DNA of 64,000 nt from Cystobasidiopsis lactophilus. Taxonomy: Eukaryota; Basidiomycota; Agaricostilbomycetes; Agaricostilbales; Chionosphaeraceae. Each line of letters opens with the position of its first letter. Position 1 is the stretch's first letter. The notes under the pieces were generated by a model, which did no database searches, had not been told where the DNA came from, and was given only the letters and a program-made list of their open reading frames with translations. Below, in pieces: positions 10,825-21,642 of the stretch. Location of the stretch: the NCBI GenBank assembly GCA_001599975.1, contig BCIO01000005.1, forward strand, positions 2,652,508-2,716,507, read 5' to 3'. The position numbers and the translations under genes are program-made.

Positions 10825-12952
10825 TCAACAAAAGGCCGCTAGAGCCACCTTCAGTAGGGTCCTGCGGGATGACTTTGAGGATCTTACAGTGACTATGTCC
10901 GCGACCTTTATGATTTTGGGGTTGCCAGGCAAGAGGCCCAGGTAAAATTGGCGAACCACTGCAAAGAGGGCAATCTTGATCTCAGCGATCGCGAATTTGA
11001 AGCCACTGCAAGTACTTTTCAACATGATCACGTCTCAAGCACATAGAGGGAGAGAAGTGGGACGTGCATGCACTGGCGAGGACCACCAAGGAAAGTCAGC
11101 TGGTGCGAAAACGCCGTGATGTTTTTGATCTCGGTGGCGTTCGAATCCGTAAACCATCTCTCTGGATCAAAAACGGCTGCCGTTTCCCCCCACAAGCTTT
11201 GACATTTGTCGTAAGCAAAGATGCCCAGATGAAAGATGTCGCCCTTTGAGAGGCGGACTTCGTGCATGAGCTTGCCATTTTTGAGCTGCACTGGGTTCGA
11301 AAGCGGGACAACGGAGTCTTCGGTGGCAACTCGCATGGTGCTGCCAACGGGAGCATGGAAACGGAGAACCTCCTTCACGAAGGCGTCTAGATAGGGCAGC
11401 GCGAAAATGGCCTCGACGGCCGGCTGCGCATCTCCGGCATCGTGGTAGGCTTTTTGGACTTCGGTACGAAGCTTCCTCTGAATGTCTTGGTCCTGGGCCA
11501 GGGCCAGGGAAGCCCACGAGAGTGCCACAGATGTCGTTTCGTCTGCTCGCGGTCAGATAAGCAAAGCAACACTTCAGGTGGGAGGTCGGTGCTCACGCCC
11601 AGCGAAAATGAAGGTGGATGCTTGTCCCAAAAGTTCGGCGTCTGTGAGTTTTGCTTTGGACTCGGTCTGATGGTTGGCAGCCACTGTAGAGAACAGTCAG
11701 AGTGTGGCGCAATTGCCTATGATGGGACACCCACATAGCAACCTGGTCTCAACGAGCGCATTCAGATGCGCCCACACACCACAAGATCGATAAGACAACC
11801 CACGACAGCAAATCCTTGCGTTCACTCGCACCATTCGGTCGCCCTTCGAGGATCACGCGTGCTTTGGTCTTCAAGAGGCGCAAGCACTCTCTGCCCCTTT
11901 TGGAACGGTCTACAGCCAGCACATTGAGGATCGGTGGAAACAAGACCATGATTGTAATGATGAATGACGAAAAGAAGTTTGGCCGGGGAGGCAGCGGCTT
12001 GCTTCGCACGCCGTCAGATGGATGATCGCGGCATTGACTCAAAAGACTCACATGAGTTCAGTCAAGACATCAGAAAAGGCATCGTCGTGGCCTTTGAGCG
12101 CTCCAAAGTCGTATCCAAAGGCACCTACACCCTCAACAACATCACAGAGGATCACCTGCAAACGCTAGAGTGAAGTCCGCACCTTCTCCAATTCCGTCAA
12201 GCGTAAGCTTTGACCACCATGACAGGACATCGAGCTCCACCCCGCCGGCTGGTCCATTGCCGCAGAGATCTTTCCACGCAGTGACCAGCAGGTCGGCCTT
12301 GTCCACAAAGACGTAGGACAAAGCGTTTATCTGTGCCTGATTGAAGGATGGTGCTATGACTCGCTTCTGCCGAGTGTAATCAGCGCCTTCTGAGACGAGA
12401 AGGCCGTCTCCCGCTGTTAGTATCCCATGAGGACAACGAAAGGGGTAAGAAATTAGAGAGCTCTGGGGCTCACAGAAGAAGGCCAGATCTCGACGAATGT
12501 GATCTGGCTTAGGAAAGTCGTGTGGCCGTTGTATCAGGATGTACTTGAGAGCTGCAGGATCGGTGATGAACAGGCGGTCCCAGCCAAAGGGCGCAGTAAT
12601 CTTCAGCACATGTCCAAACTTGTCGGTCCAAGTGCGTGGCAGCTCGCCATCTGAGCGCGTCATGGGAAAGAGGTTTCCGTTGACCCATGAATCGTAAGGC
12701 GGACTGTCGTCAAGAAACTCGGTCAGCACAAGTCAAGGCACCCAAACTCATGTAACAACGCTTGCCTGGGAATGTGACGGTAAGGGGACAGATAGTCGAG
12801 CCACAGGAGCCTTTTGAGAACAAAGTAGGTCAGGAGCAAAGTGCTGCACGCGCTGACAGGGGCAGGAAGGTAAGCCGCGGCAGGGAGGCTACAGGGTTTG
12901 AGAAGGCTAACAGGACAGGGTGGGCCAAGAAAGATTGTTTCAGTGTGTCCAT
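10825..12952 (-). CDS. Cytochrome P450 monooxygenase (tandem copy B)
   Basis: Ten exons: 12912-12952, 12766-12843, 12474-12703, 12183-12413, 12052-12124, 11804-12001, 11735-11742, 11597-11683, 11068-11542, 10825-11005; 533 residues. Signal anchor AHPVLTLLLTYFVLKRLLW, I-helix FAGHETTS, K-helix ExxR (KEVLRFHAP), PERW motif (VFDPERWF) and heme loop (FLGGPRQCIGFKF) all appear after splicing. Exon 7 is only 8 nt; it is required to give DLLSLLLAANHQTE, matching DLLSVLLVANRTEE in copy A. The introns at 12704-12765 and 11006-11067 need GC donors to keep the HIP hinge and the heme C-x-G. The C-terminus as annotated ends in an unusual tail, while the -1/+2 frame (10781-10882) encodes a more P450-like ending (see findings). 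A recent-to-moderate tandem duplicate of copy A. Confidence 0.88.
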
Positions 12953-13293
12953 GAGGAGCTGCAAGGGGGCGGAGGGCGCGTTCGATAGCATTGAGGGCTA
13001 ATGGGGGGCAGAGGGGCGGTTGCGGCGGCCTTCGAGCCCGCTCGCTCAGGCAGAGGCACAACTTGGTGGAGCGAGAAGAAGAGCATGTCACACAGAGTTG
13101 TCACCACGCCGCGGATCGATTGAAAGAGGAGAAGGGCAGATGGCCAGCCACAGCCGCAAGACCGCCGGCGATTCCGCGGCCCAGTCACGTTGAAGAGGCA
13201 GAGGTCCAAAGCATTCTCCCAGAGTAGCAGTAGTAATACAAGCGGGTTGGTCCCAGCCCACCGATTGTCGATATGCCCAGCACAGTATGAAAT

Positions 13294-14424
13294 CTAAAGC
13301 CCAATGCGCTTGTGAAAGTCGACGTTCCTGCGTCGAGCCAGGTGGTTGGCCTTGGCCTGCTTGGAGCGCTTGCCCTTCTTGCCCTTCTTGGAGCACTTCT
13401 TCTTCGTGGTAGTTGGCGCGGAGGCCGCCGTCGAGGTGGCCTTGGTCGCAGTCGGCGTTGCCTTGGTCTTGGTTTTGGTGGCGGACGACTTGGAAGACGA
13501 GACCGAAGAGCCGGACGTGCTCTGGTCGAGGATCCAGTTGAGCAGGGTGGCGTCGAAGGGCATCATGGACAAGCCAGTGTGGTCTGTGTTGAGCAAAGTC
13601 CACTTGGACAGGGTGTCGCCGAGGCCCTCCATCACCCCTTGCGCTTCTTTAGCCAACTCCGGGTAGATGGTCGTATCGGATGAGCCAGAGAACGCGCGAA
13701 TGGGGGTGTCCTTCAATTTCGACAGTTGGGACCAGACCGACGGGATAGTCTGCCCTTGGGTGTTGACAAGTCCGTCGTCTTGCTCTGGATTTGCGCCAGA
13801 CACTGAGAGCGACGCCACCAGTTCAGGACGATACACAGCGTAGCGCCTTCTCCGATGTGAGCCCCAGGGGGGAATCAGGTTTAGAGGGATAGCGCTCACC
13901 ACGAACCGAAGCCACCCATGGAGTAGCCAGAGCAGTGGAAACGCGAAGTATCGACGGGGTAGCCGGCAACGACCTTGTCAACAATCTTGTCGAGGACTTC
14001 GGGCCACCAGCGCGCAGGATCCGCGACGCTTGACGACAACGGAGCCATTGGAATGATGGTGATGAATTTGGTAGCGGCCAAGGTGTGCGCCTCGTCCGTG
14101 TTTCCTCCTTGGTACTCGCTGATGAGCTTTCCGAATCCATCGTAGCCACAGTGGCTCTCGACCTCGTCCAAGCTGTTGAATCGCGCGCCGCGACCGGAAA
14201 GGAACAGCACAGTGGGCAGCTTCTCTGACGAGCTGGCTCCGTCCGGCACGTTGAGGCAAAAAGCTGTGGCAGACGTGTGGTGAGCTTCTCGCCATTCTTG
14301 AGAGTGGCAGGCGAAGGCAGGACGCACGGTACATATCACCCAGGGAAGTGTCTACGGTAAACTTCGAAAGGACCGGAGTGAAGAGCAGGCTGGCTAGCCA
14401 GACTTTGAAGAGTAAAGAGACCAT
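13294..14424 (-). CDS. Secreted alpha/beta-hydrolase (esterase/depolymerase type)
   Basis: Exons 14328-14424, 13900-14284, 13294-13846; 344 residues. N-terminal signal peptide (LLFKVWLASLLFTPVLS). The nucleophile elbow GYSMGG lies near residue 158 and a possible catalytic His in NTDHTGL near residue 252. A conserved core reads PTVLFLSGRGARF and RPELVASLSVSG. This fits the secreted polyhydroxybutyrate-depolymerase/feruloyl-esterase-like (LpqC/Fae) superfamily; the acyl substrate cannot be told. The C-terminus is Ser/Thr-rich and then strongly basic (KKKCSKKGKKGKRSK), which could bind wall polymers or nucleic acid. An upstream in-frame ATG (14451) is less likely because it spoils the signal peptide. 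It sits directly upstream of, and co-oriented with, the two P450 genes. Confidence 0.82.
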
Positions 14425-14805
14425 CGTGTTGCTTCTAGCAGAGTTCATGATGCGTGAAAAGTCGTCCCTGGAGCGCTCCCGAATGAGCTTTGGGCGCCGC
14501 ATTGACCATTTTTGTCGAACCTAAAGACTCACGTCTGTGATTTGCGATGAAGGGCGCAAGGTATTGTAAGGAGCGTGAACGCAGTCCAGCTGGTCCAATC
14601 AGAGACGCGGCGTTAGAGCTGCCAGAGGGAGAGACGGGAGACGGAGACAGGGAAAGGCAAAGGCGAAGAGCAAGCTGCACTGCACGCGCTTTTCTGAGGT
14701 TTTCGTCTTGGCGATCACTTTTGGGTGGTGATGGTGGTTAATGCCTTTCAAATCATCGTACGGTTGCACAGCTGGCGTGTAGAAGTGGACAAGACCCAGC
14801 CAGAT

Positions 14806-17438
14806 TCACTCATCGTCGAACTCGCCAATGTCGTCGTCCTCCAAGTAAAGCAGTTCCTCTTGAACGGGCGCCGCGTCCTGCGAAGGCTGCTCCTCGTCCT
14901 CGTCCTCCTCTTCTTTGACAGCTGGCATGTCCACATCGTCTTCGTTCAAAGCTTGAGCTGTCTTCAGGGGCGCAAAAGTCGAGAGCTGCTTCAGCGAAGT
15001 GGCGACATATCTGGGAAGCCCCTGGGCCAGGTCGCTTGAGAGCAACAAGGACGAGTACGGAAGGATGTCGTAGATCAGATTGCGTCGGGATGGCATGCTG
15101 ACCGGGAGGAGCTCGCCGTCGCTGCCCTTCAGCGCCAGGTTGGCGTAGAAGCGCGAGAGGGCTGGGCCGAGGATGCCGACCGTTTGCATGTTGTCCCGCA
15201 TCTTGCGATTGTGCTCCCAAAGCTCGGCCTTGAACATCTTCTGGCCGCGCCGGGGCACCGGTGCGGGCAAGCTCATCATGAGGCCGCGGACCGAGGTGTG
15301 AAAGGAGTATTGCGAGGTGAGAGGGTGGCGCGAGAACTGCGAGTAGCCATCCGGAAGGCATAAGCGCGTGCATATGATGGAGCGAGGGCCGACTCACCGT
15401 GTCGCCCTCCATTCGCATCAACGCGTCCGAAACACTGAAGTAGTCCATCGCTGCCCCACACTCGTCAATGTCGTTTGTAAATTGCGTGTAGTTCTGGTGC
15501 ATGTAAGCCATGAACAGGTCCGGGTCGACAGGAGCATCCGCGAAGAGGACCTGTCGGTTTACCACGTCTCATTGAGGGCACTGGCAGACGGAGGCCAAAC
15601 TCACATTCGGGTCCACTTTGGACGGTTTGCGCTTGAATTCAGACAGGTGCGAAGGTAGCCTGTCTGTTGTCTTGGGCGGCTCGCGCTTTTGCTTCTTCAG
15701 CTCCTTCTCGTCTTCCTCCGGCTTTTCGCCCCATCCTGCACATCTCCTCAACATCGACCACCGACAAGTGGTATGCTACTAAGAGAACGCACGCTTGGAA
15801 TAGAGCACTTTGCCGAGAGCGTGAAAAATGAAGAGCGTTGTCTCTCGGCCCGAGATGAGTTGGGAGCTGAAGAGAAATCCGGATTTAGCCTCGCTCACCA
15901 AGGACCGAGGGAATGGTACACACAGGCTCAACTCGTCATCTTCGTCCTCTTTGAGCTTGCCGGAGCTCTTCCGCTTCTTGCCCTTCTTTGGCCCAGCGTC
16001 TTGCAGAATGCTCAATGCCGCGTGCTTGCCTTCCCGGCAAACGAACTGCAGGTTGTTGATGGCACAGCGCAAGTCGCCATTACTGACGCGCACGACTGCC
16101 GCAATCGCTTCTGCTGTTGGCCGTTTTGACTTTAACGAGGTGGTGGCAGCCGCCGCTTGGTCGAAAATGGATTCCAAGCCCTTCTTCAAGATGGTGTCCG
16201 CCACCGGGTTGAACCTTATGAATACTATATGAAAATCTTGGGAAAGAGGAAGATGTGGCGCATAGACTCACTTGATCTCAGTGCACTTGCCCCCTTTGAG
16301 CACTTCGGGTGGCAAGACGGTCCTGGAGGAAACCGAGTCGTTCCAATTGGCAAAGTCGGTGGACCACTCGTTGTCATTGGTGGTCTTGCTCAGCGCCTCC
16401 GAGATGATCAGCACCAAAGGGATCCGGGAGGCCAAGTCGCGCTCGGCCTGGACGAAGCTGATGAGGGCGTTCCGAAACGCGCTGCGGGTGACGTCCGAGG
16501 TGAAGATATTCGGCAAGTCTTCCACCAATATCACCTTCTTTTGCGAGGAGGAGGAAGCCGGCTTCGCTTGGCTTTGGGAGATGGAGGCAGGCAGGTCGGC
16601 TCCGGACATGGTGGCGAACTTGAGCGTGGGCGTGTTGGAAGCGCGAGATAGAAACGCGGTGAAATGCGTGGTGAGGCTGTCTGTGCGTTTGCAGGTCTGG
16701 AAGAAGAACTGGTCTTCTACGAGGGGAACAACACACCTGCGCCCTCGGCCTCCCCTGACCGATACTCCAAGACCTCGAAGTCCATGTCTTTACTGAGCGC
16801 ATTGATCACTGCCGTCTTGCCTGAGCCCGCTGGGCCAGATAACACCAGCAGCCTCTGCTCTCGCGGACCCATCAGCCAATGTTTATTTTGAAGCGCTCGA
16901 GTGCGAAGGGACAAACTCGATATTTGGCCAGCTTGGGCTGCTCCAGCGCCTCTGATAGCCAGTTCTTTACATCTTGCACCTTCTTCTTGTGCACGGCCAG
17001 TTCGGTCTGAAGGCAATTCCTTTGCTCAGCATCTGGCGAGGGTGCAATAGTGAACGAATTGTCCCTACAATGTCTTGTGGCCCAAATTGGTCGACCCATA
17101 GACCATCTGTGCTTCTCATTGAGCAACTACCACTTCTGTATGCGACAGGAACGCACCGTCGACAGCCTCGGTTGCCTTGCTCTTGCCTTTGACATCCTTC
17201 GCTGGCTTCTTGGGCGCTGGCGCAGCCTCCTCGTCGGATGACAGCAGGCTGATGACTTCTTTGGAGCTTGACGCTTTGGTCTTGGGCTTCAAGGTGGTGA
17301 GCCCAAATCCCTGCGACGGTCGCACATTATGAGCTGCAGAGAGTGAGCGAGGGCGCTGAAACGCACATGAGCGGATAGCGGCTTGAAGTCGGCCTTCTTT
17401 GAGCCTGACGCCTTCTTGTTAGAGCTTGGAGAAGCCAT
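14806..17438 (-). CDS. RAD17: Checkpoint clamp-loader subunit Rad17
   Basis: Ten exons: 17367-17438, 17157-17310, 17069-17106, 16917-17006, 16737-16854, 16272-16680, 15793-16214, 15605-15735, 15398-15550, 14806-15336; 705 residues. Rad17 replaces Rfc1 in the RFC-like complex that loads the 9-1-1 clamp at damaged DNA and activates the ATR-type checkpoint. Diagnostic segments after splicing are LWVDQFGP, TELAVHKKKVQDVKNW, Walker A GPAGSGKT (exon 5), the LVEDLPNIF acidic segment (Walker B region), and INPVADTILKK/LRCAINNLQF of the RFC fold. Later comes FHALGKVLYSKRW. The C-terminus is very acidic (EEEDEDEEQ...EDDDIGEFDDE). The AVHKKK signature separates it from Rfc1-5. Shares a 161-bp divergent promoter with TFB5. 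Confidence 0.93.
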
Positions 17439-17599
17439 TCGAGGAGCACAAGCAGATCAGATTGGCGCCATGGGTGGGTGAGCGCGCGGCTCCAAGGGGC
17501 TGCAAGGCGCTCTCAGACCCAGACGTCGACCTGAGCTGACACTCTTGGGCGCACTGCCACTCACGAATCGCGCTATAGAACACACATCACTGCAAAAGT
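17439..17599. promoter_or_regulatory. Divergent promoter, RAD17/TFB5
   Basis: 161 bp separate the start codons of RAD17 (minus) and TFB5 (plus). Both products act in the DNA-damage response, so co-regulation is plausible. No TATA box or named operator was recognised; the assignment rests on geometry alone. Confidence 0.6.
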
Positions 17600-17980
17600 A
17601 TGGTCAGGGCTCTCAAAGGTGGGTTCGGCTAGCTGCATCAACGAGTCCGCAGCCTTTCTGACTGTCAATCTCATCTGGCACACCTGCAGCCGTCCTCGTC
17701 ACCTGGTAAGCTGTGCCAAGCTCAATTTGCGTCGAACATGATGCTAAAGAGCATCCACAGCGACCCCGCGGTCAAGCAGATCATCCTCCAAATGAACGAG
17801 CAGCACCCCATCGTCGTGCAGGACCTGGATGACACCCATCTCTTGATTCAGCCCGAGGCTTTAGATGAGCTCAAAGAACAGCTCGAAGTAGAGGTGAGAT
17901 ACCTTCACGAGGCTTTGTAAGGGTCAGGAGCTCAATGGGGAGAGAAATAGCTGGAGCGGAACACTTACACTCTCACCTGA
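17600..17980 (+). CDS. TFB5: TFIIH subunit Tfb5 (TTDA/GTF2H5 homologue)
   Basis: Exons 17600-17618, 17690-17705, 17761-17893, 17951-17980; 65 residues, matching the 65-75 residue family. The spliced protein begins MVRALKAVLVTCDPAVKQIIL, contains VQDLDDTHLLI and ends in LERNTYTLT, all family hallmarks. Tfb5 stabilises TFIIH and is needed for nucleotide excision repair together with Tfb2/p52. The second exon is a 16-nt microexon; without it the conserved AVLVTCDP segment is lost. An unspliced frame from 17738 would give an open frame with a non-conserved N-terminus and should not be used. Confidence 0.94.
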
Positions 17981-18099
17981 CGAGCCGGCTACGGCACCGC
18001 GCTTACCTGGCCTTCAATGCCACGTTGCAAGAGACAGCACTTGCGTGTGCTATCGAATGAACCTGACTGTTCGAGCGCTTTCGACGCCATCCTCCGGCC

Positions 18100-18112
18100 T
18101 TCGAGAAGCTTC
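18100..18112. promoter_or_regulatory. Heat-shock element (three perfect units)
   Basis: TTC, GAA and TTC triplets occur at 18100-18102, 18105-18107 and 18110-18112, each separated by exactly two bases: a perfect three-unit HSE for trimeric Hsf1. It lies 88 bp upstream of the Hsp20 start codon and just upstream of a TATA box. Confidence 0.85.
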
Positions 18113-18125
18113 TCTCTCCCAAGTC

Positions 18126-18132
18126 TATAAAA
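18126..18132 (+). promoter_or_regulatory. TATA box of the Hsp20 gene
   Basis: TATAAAA 57-63 bp upstream of the ATG, 13 bp downstream of the HSE. Position and match are typical of an inducible fungal promoter. Confidence 0.75.
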
Positions 18133-18188
18133 GCGCGGCTCTTTCTCTTGCTCTCCTTCCACCAATCCACTTCCCAGACAACCACATC

Positions 18189-18790
18189 ATGTCGCTCATC
18201 GTCCCCAGATCCATCCGCTCCAGCTTCCCCCACGAGCTCAAGGCGGCCATCCGAGCGTTGGAGCACGGCCCATTTGCCACCTTCCCCCGGCCCTCGGACG
18301 GCTTCGAAGCCAGGCCCNCTTTGGACTGCATCGAGACGGACAAGGCATTTGAAGTGCATGCAGAGGTTCCGGGCGTTGACAGGAAGGACATCAACCTAAA
18401 GTGAGCCCTTCCCTCCTTTTTTTTGCCACCCGCGCTGCAGAGGCTGAATGTGTTCCTTGCACTCACAGCTTCTCGGAGGACGGCACCACTCTGACCCTCA
18501 GCGGCACCGTCAACCGCACTTGGTCTTCCTCCCCTCCTCCAGCCCCTGAAGCGCCAGCGGCGGACGCCACCACAGAGGCTGCAGCTCAAGAGCCGGCCGC
18601 CGCCACCCCTGCCCAGCCCAAGAGCGAGGCCCACTACACCGAGCGCTACGTCGGCTCCTTCTCTCGCTCGCTGCGCTTCCCAGCGACCATCGACCCTGCC
18701 GCGACCAAGGCGAACCTGAAGGACGGCGTCCTGGTGGTCACCGTGCCCAAGAAGGTCGTGTCGGAAGCCAGGTCCATCAACATCGAGTGA
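18189..18790 (+). CDS. Small heat-shock protein, Hsp20/alpha-crystallin family
   Basis: Exons 18189-18400 and 18469-18790; 177 residues including one codon with an ambiguous base (18318). It is an ATP-independent holdase chaperone of the cytosol. The alpha-crystallin domain starts at FEVHAEVPGVDRKDINL and ends with LKDGVLVVTVPKK; the C-terminal INI matches the I-x-I oligomerisation motif. An Ala/Pro/Glu-rich loop of about 40 residues interrupts the domain between beta-strands, as often seen in basidiomycete sHSPs. The promoter carries a perfect HSE and TATA box, so strong heat induction is expected. Confidence 0.93.
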
Positions 18791-19259
18791 TTTTCGGGCA
18801 TCGATTGCTTGTAATTGCTCTCTGAATGTCACCCTTGTAATGCTTGAAAACGAAAACGAGCTGCTTGTAGCACATCATACTCCCTCGGCCTTCCTTAATT
18901 AAGCCTCGCCAAAGTCCCATTCTAATGTCTCGGAGCCCCCCTTTACGACCACATCACTGAGCCCTTGTAATAAATCACAAGACCGAGCGGTGGCGTTGCG
19001 GAAGGAGAAGTGCGGAAAGCAGCGGATCTGGGGCCAGGGCCATGCTTCACTCTCTTCGGTGTATGACGCTGCCTGCCGAAAATCTAGTTGTACCAGATCC
19101 AAGGCGGTGCTGCCCCCCGTTCAGAATCGCTCGAAATAGCCCATTGCCACTCGTCCGACACCCAACCGTCATCGATCGCCGGCGCCATCAATTTCGCTTG
19201 GCGCTCTCTCAAATTCGAAACGGCAGCTCGGAGGTTGCACTTCAGCGTCCACGATCAAA
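18791..19259. other. Intergenic, no gene seen
   Basis: 469 bp holding the Hsp20 3' UTR and the promoter of the next gene. Short open frames only, none with recognisable protein features. Confidence 0.5.
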
Positions 19260-20403
19260 ATGATCCTCCCTGAGATCCAGATCCGCGATGCGACCGCCAT
19301 GCCGGTGGCCGTCAAGCGTCGCAGAGGGTAAGCGCGCCCCTGTTTTTTTCGCCGCCGGGCGTCGCAGACTTTTGGCGGATCGCTCACATCCCGGTGCCAG
19401 ATTGCAGAACTTGAAAGGTGGCAGCAGTGGTGGCAAGGGCGGTGGCTCTAGTGGCGGAGGCAGCTCTGGAGGCGGCAAGGGAGGCTCGGGTGGCAGCGGA
19501 TCCAGGCCCCCTGCCTACTCGCCTGGCAACCCTGTGAGCATCAGTGTCCCCTCCTGCGTCCTCATCCACTGAATTCCATCCCAAAATAGCCCCCACCCTA
19601 CTCAGTTCGTGGCAGTTCCGCTTCCAGTGGCGGCGGCGCCGTCTCCAGGATCCCAGCCGGCCAGGCTTTCGCTGGCCGTTCGATTGGTGGTGGCACCAGG
19701 TCCTCCGTCTTCGGCCGTGGCTTTGGATTTGGAGGCGTCGTTGGCTTCGCCGCTTTCCCCTTCGTCTTTTGGCCGTTGTACTACACCGGCTCCTACGGCA
19801 ATGTGAGCTTTCGAATTATCATTGATGAGGATCTTCTCACAAGCTATTCCCAAACGTTAGTACTATGGAAGTCGCATCTACAACAACGACACTGCCAGGC
19901 CGGGCGGCGCCATCGCTACCTGGACCTTGCTGCCTGACTTCGCCGTGCCTGCCAACAGCGTGAACGGCACCGCTCCCCCCGCTGACAACGCTTTCTACAT
20001 CTACGGCGACACCAACTCGGTTGAGGACATCCTGCCTTTCCTCGCCTCGAACTGCTCCATCCTCGGCTCGGTGTTCGGCACCAATGTCACGGCCATCCCC
20101 ACCAATGCCGTCCAGTACTACCGCGGCAACACGTTTGGTCTCTACCTCGAGGGCTACAACAACTCGATCCCCGACATCGAGGTCGACTCCTCTGACAATA
20201 CTACCTTGCCCGCCGATGTCACCAACGCTGTACCGGCTGCTTTGCCCACCACTTTGAACGCTACCTACCTCGATTGCCTCAATCAGACCATTGGTCTCAA
20301 CCTCGACCTCCTCGAGACTTCGTCGGCCAAAAAGCACCTCAAAGGCGGCGCCCTCGCTGCCATCCTCGTTGGCTCGATAGTCGGCATCGCCCTCTTGATC
20401 TGA
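19260..20403 (+). CDS. Glycine-rich membrane/surface protein, unknown function
   Basis: Exons 19260-19327, 19401-19543, 19606-19802, 19861-20403; 316 residues. A low-complexity Gly/Ser/Lys region (GGSSGGKGGGSSGGGSS...) fills residues about 28-55, followed by a second Gly-rich part and a hydrophobic segment (GVVGFAAFPFVFWPLYYTG). The C-terminal half is a Thr/Asn-rich, probably glycosylated ectodomain ending in a hydrophobic tail (GGALAAILVGSIVGIALLI) that could be a TM helix or GPI signal. No N-terminal signal peptide is evident. The third exon boundary (19543/19606) is the least certain: the strongest-looking donor at 19534 gives the wrong phase. I do not recognise the family. Confidence 0.65.
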
Positions 20404-20823
20404 TCGTCGGTGTTGGCTTTGCGCTCTGGGAGCGCCACAGCTCAGTCATCTGAAGGGCCATCGAGCAAGTGTTGAGAAGCCCACCTTGTCCTACATCATC
20501 CTGACGACCAGTCGACATTTTCTCCCAACCACGCATCGCATTGATAATACCTCTAGACCGAGGTTGTAACTCTTTGACCACGAGCATTCTTGTACCAGCG
20601 TATACCTTTTTGCATCGCTGCATCTCGCTCACTGGATTCATCCTTCTCGCTACTTGCAGTTGTCGAAAAGTAATTTGAAGTGGTGGCGTAGCACGATGCC
20701 ATCAATAAGGAGAGATGCAATACGAGACGTGCAAATGCAAGATGAAGTCACTACAAAAAGTGCGCGGCGTGAGGAATGTCCGTTGCACTCGAACCCAAAA
20801 TGCCCCAAAATCCCATCTATCGT

Positions 20824-21542
20824 CTATGCCGTGGTGGCGGAGAAGGAATGGTAGAAGGTGGTGTCGCTTTCTACGAGAGGAGCGAGCTGGAGGTAGCCGC
20901 CGGCTTGCTGCACGGCCAAGCCAGACTCGGTGTCGATGATGGAGCACCAAGAGCCCACGTATTCGCCGTCTGCGTAGGGTGTGCCGGGAGCAGCGCACCA
21001 CGAGCAAGCAAGCTCGAAGTGGTTGGTGCTGCATCGGGAGTGAGCTTTGCAGCACGAATGAGGCAAGGTTGAGAGACCTACATGGCATCTAGGGGAGCGA
21101 CGGCCAAAGTGTTGTAGTCGAGGACTTCAATGGCACCAAGGCTGTTGTCCGGGATATCACCGAGCCTGAGCGAAGACCGTCAGTCCATGCTCATGACAAG
21201 TGCAAGAATGCAAACTCACTTCAAGATGTAATCGTTGGAGGGCGAGCCGGTGAACTCGAAGCGGAAGGGGGAGAAGGCGACATCGCTGGGCGCGTAGATG
21301 ATGTCTCCGACTGTTGCGGGCTGTTGGGAGGGACATCTGAGCATCCGAAGCAAACAGGCAGGCGAGGGCAAACTCACCGTCGAGTAGGCCGACCACAGCA
21401 GGTCAACTCCCGCACTCGAGACAGTGTCAATCTTCACATTTTGCCCTTGGAAGTTGGGCTTGCAGGTGTCGCGCTTAGCCGGGGCAGCAGAGACGAGGGC
21501 AAGAGTGGAGACGAAGACAGCGAAGAGCGATTTGGAGACCAT
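20824..21542 (-). CDS. Small secreted protein, paralogue 1 of the FQGQN family
   Basis: Exons 21378-21542, 21220-21320, 21082-21165, 20824-21028; 184 residues. Signal peptide SLFAVFVSTLALVSAAPA, then a dibasic KR that could be a Kex2 site, and mature N-terminus CKPNFQGQNV. Conserved with the gene at 24961-25756: PFRFEFTGSP.NDYILKLGD, APL-D, and a Cys cluster C-S-W-C-AAPGTPYA. It is probably a small cell-surface or effector-like protein; function unknown. The promoter has an ATAAAAG box (21636-21642 on the complementary strand) and CT-rich leader. Ambiguous bases (21595-21596, 21629) lie in the promoter, not the CDS. Confidence 0.82.
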
Positions 21543-21635
21543 TTTGGCTGTTGAGCGTTTGGTTTGGAGGGTTAGAAAGGATGGGAGAGAGATGNNGAAG
21601 TGGATGGAGAGAGGACAAGAGGCGAGTTNGGCGAG

Positions 21636-21642
21636 CTTTTAT
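21636..21642 (-). promoter_or_regulatory. TATA-like box of secreted-protein paralogue 1
   Basis: ATAAAAG on the minus strand about 95 bp upstream of the ATG at 21542; the paralogue at 25756 has the same element at a similar distance. Confidence 0.55.

Noticed and set aside
18125-18832. 235-codon minus-strand open frame
   Set aside because: Antisense shadow of the Hsp20 gene; no protein features.
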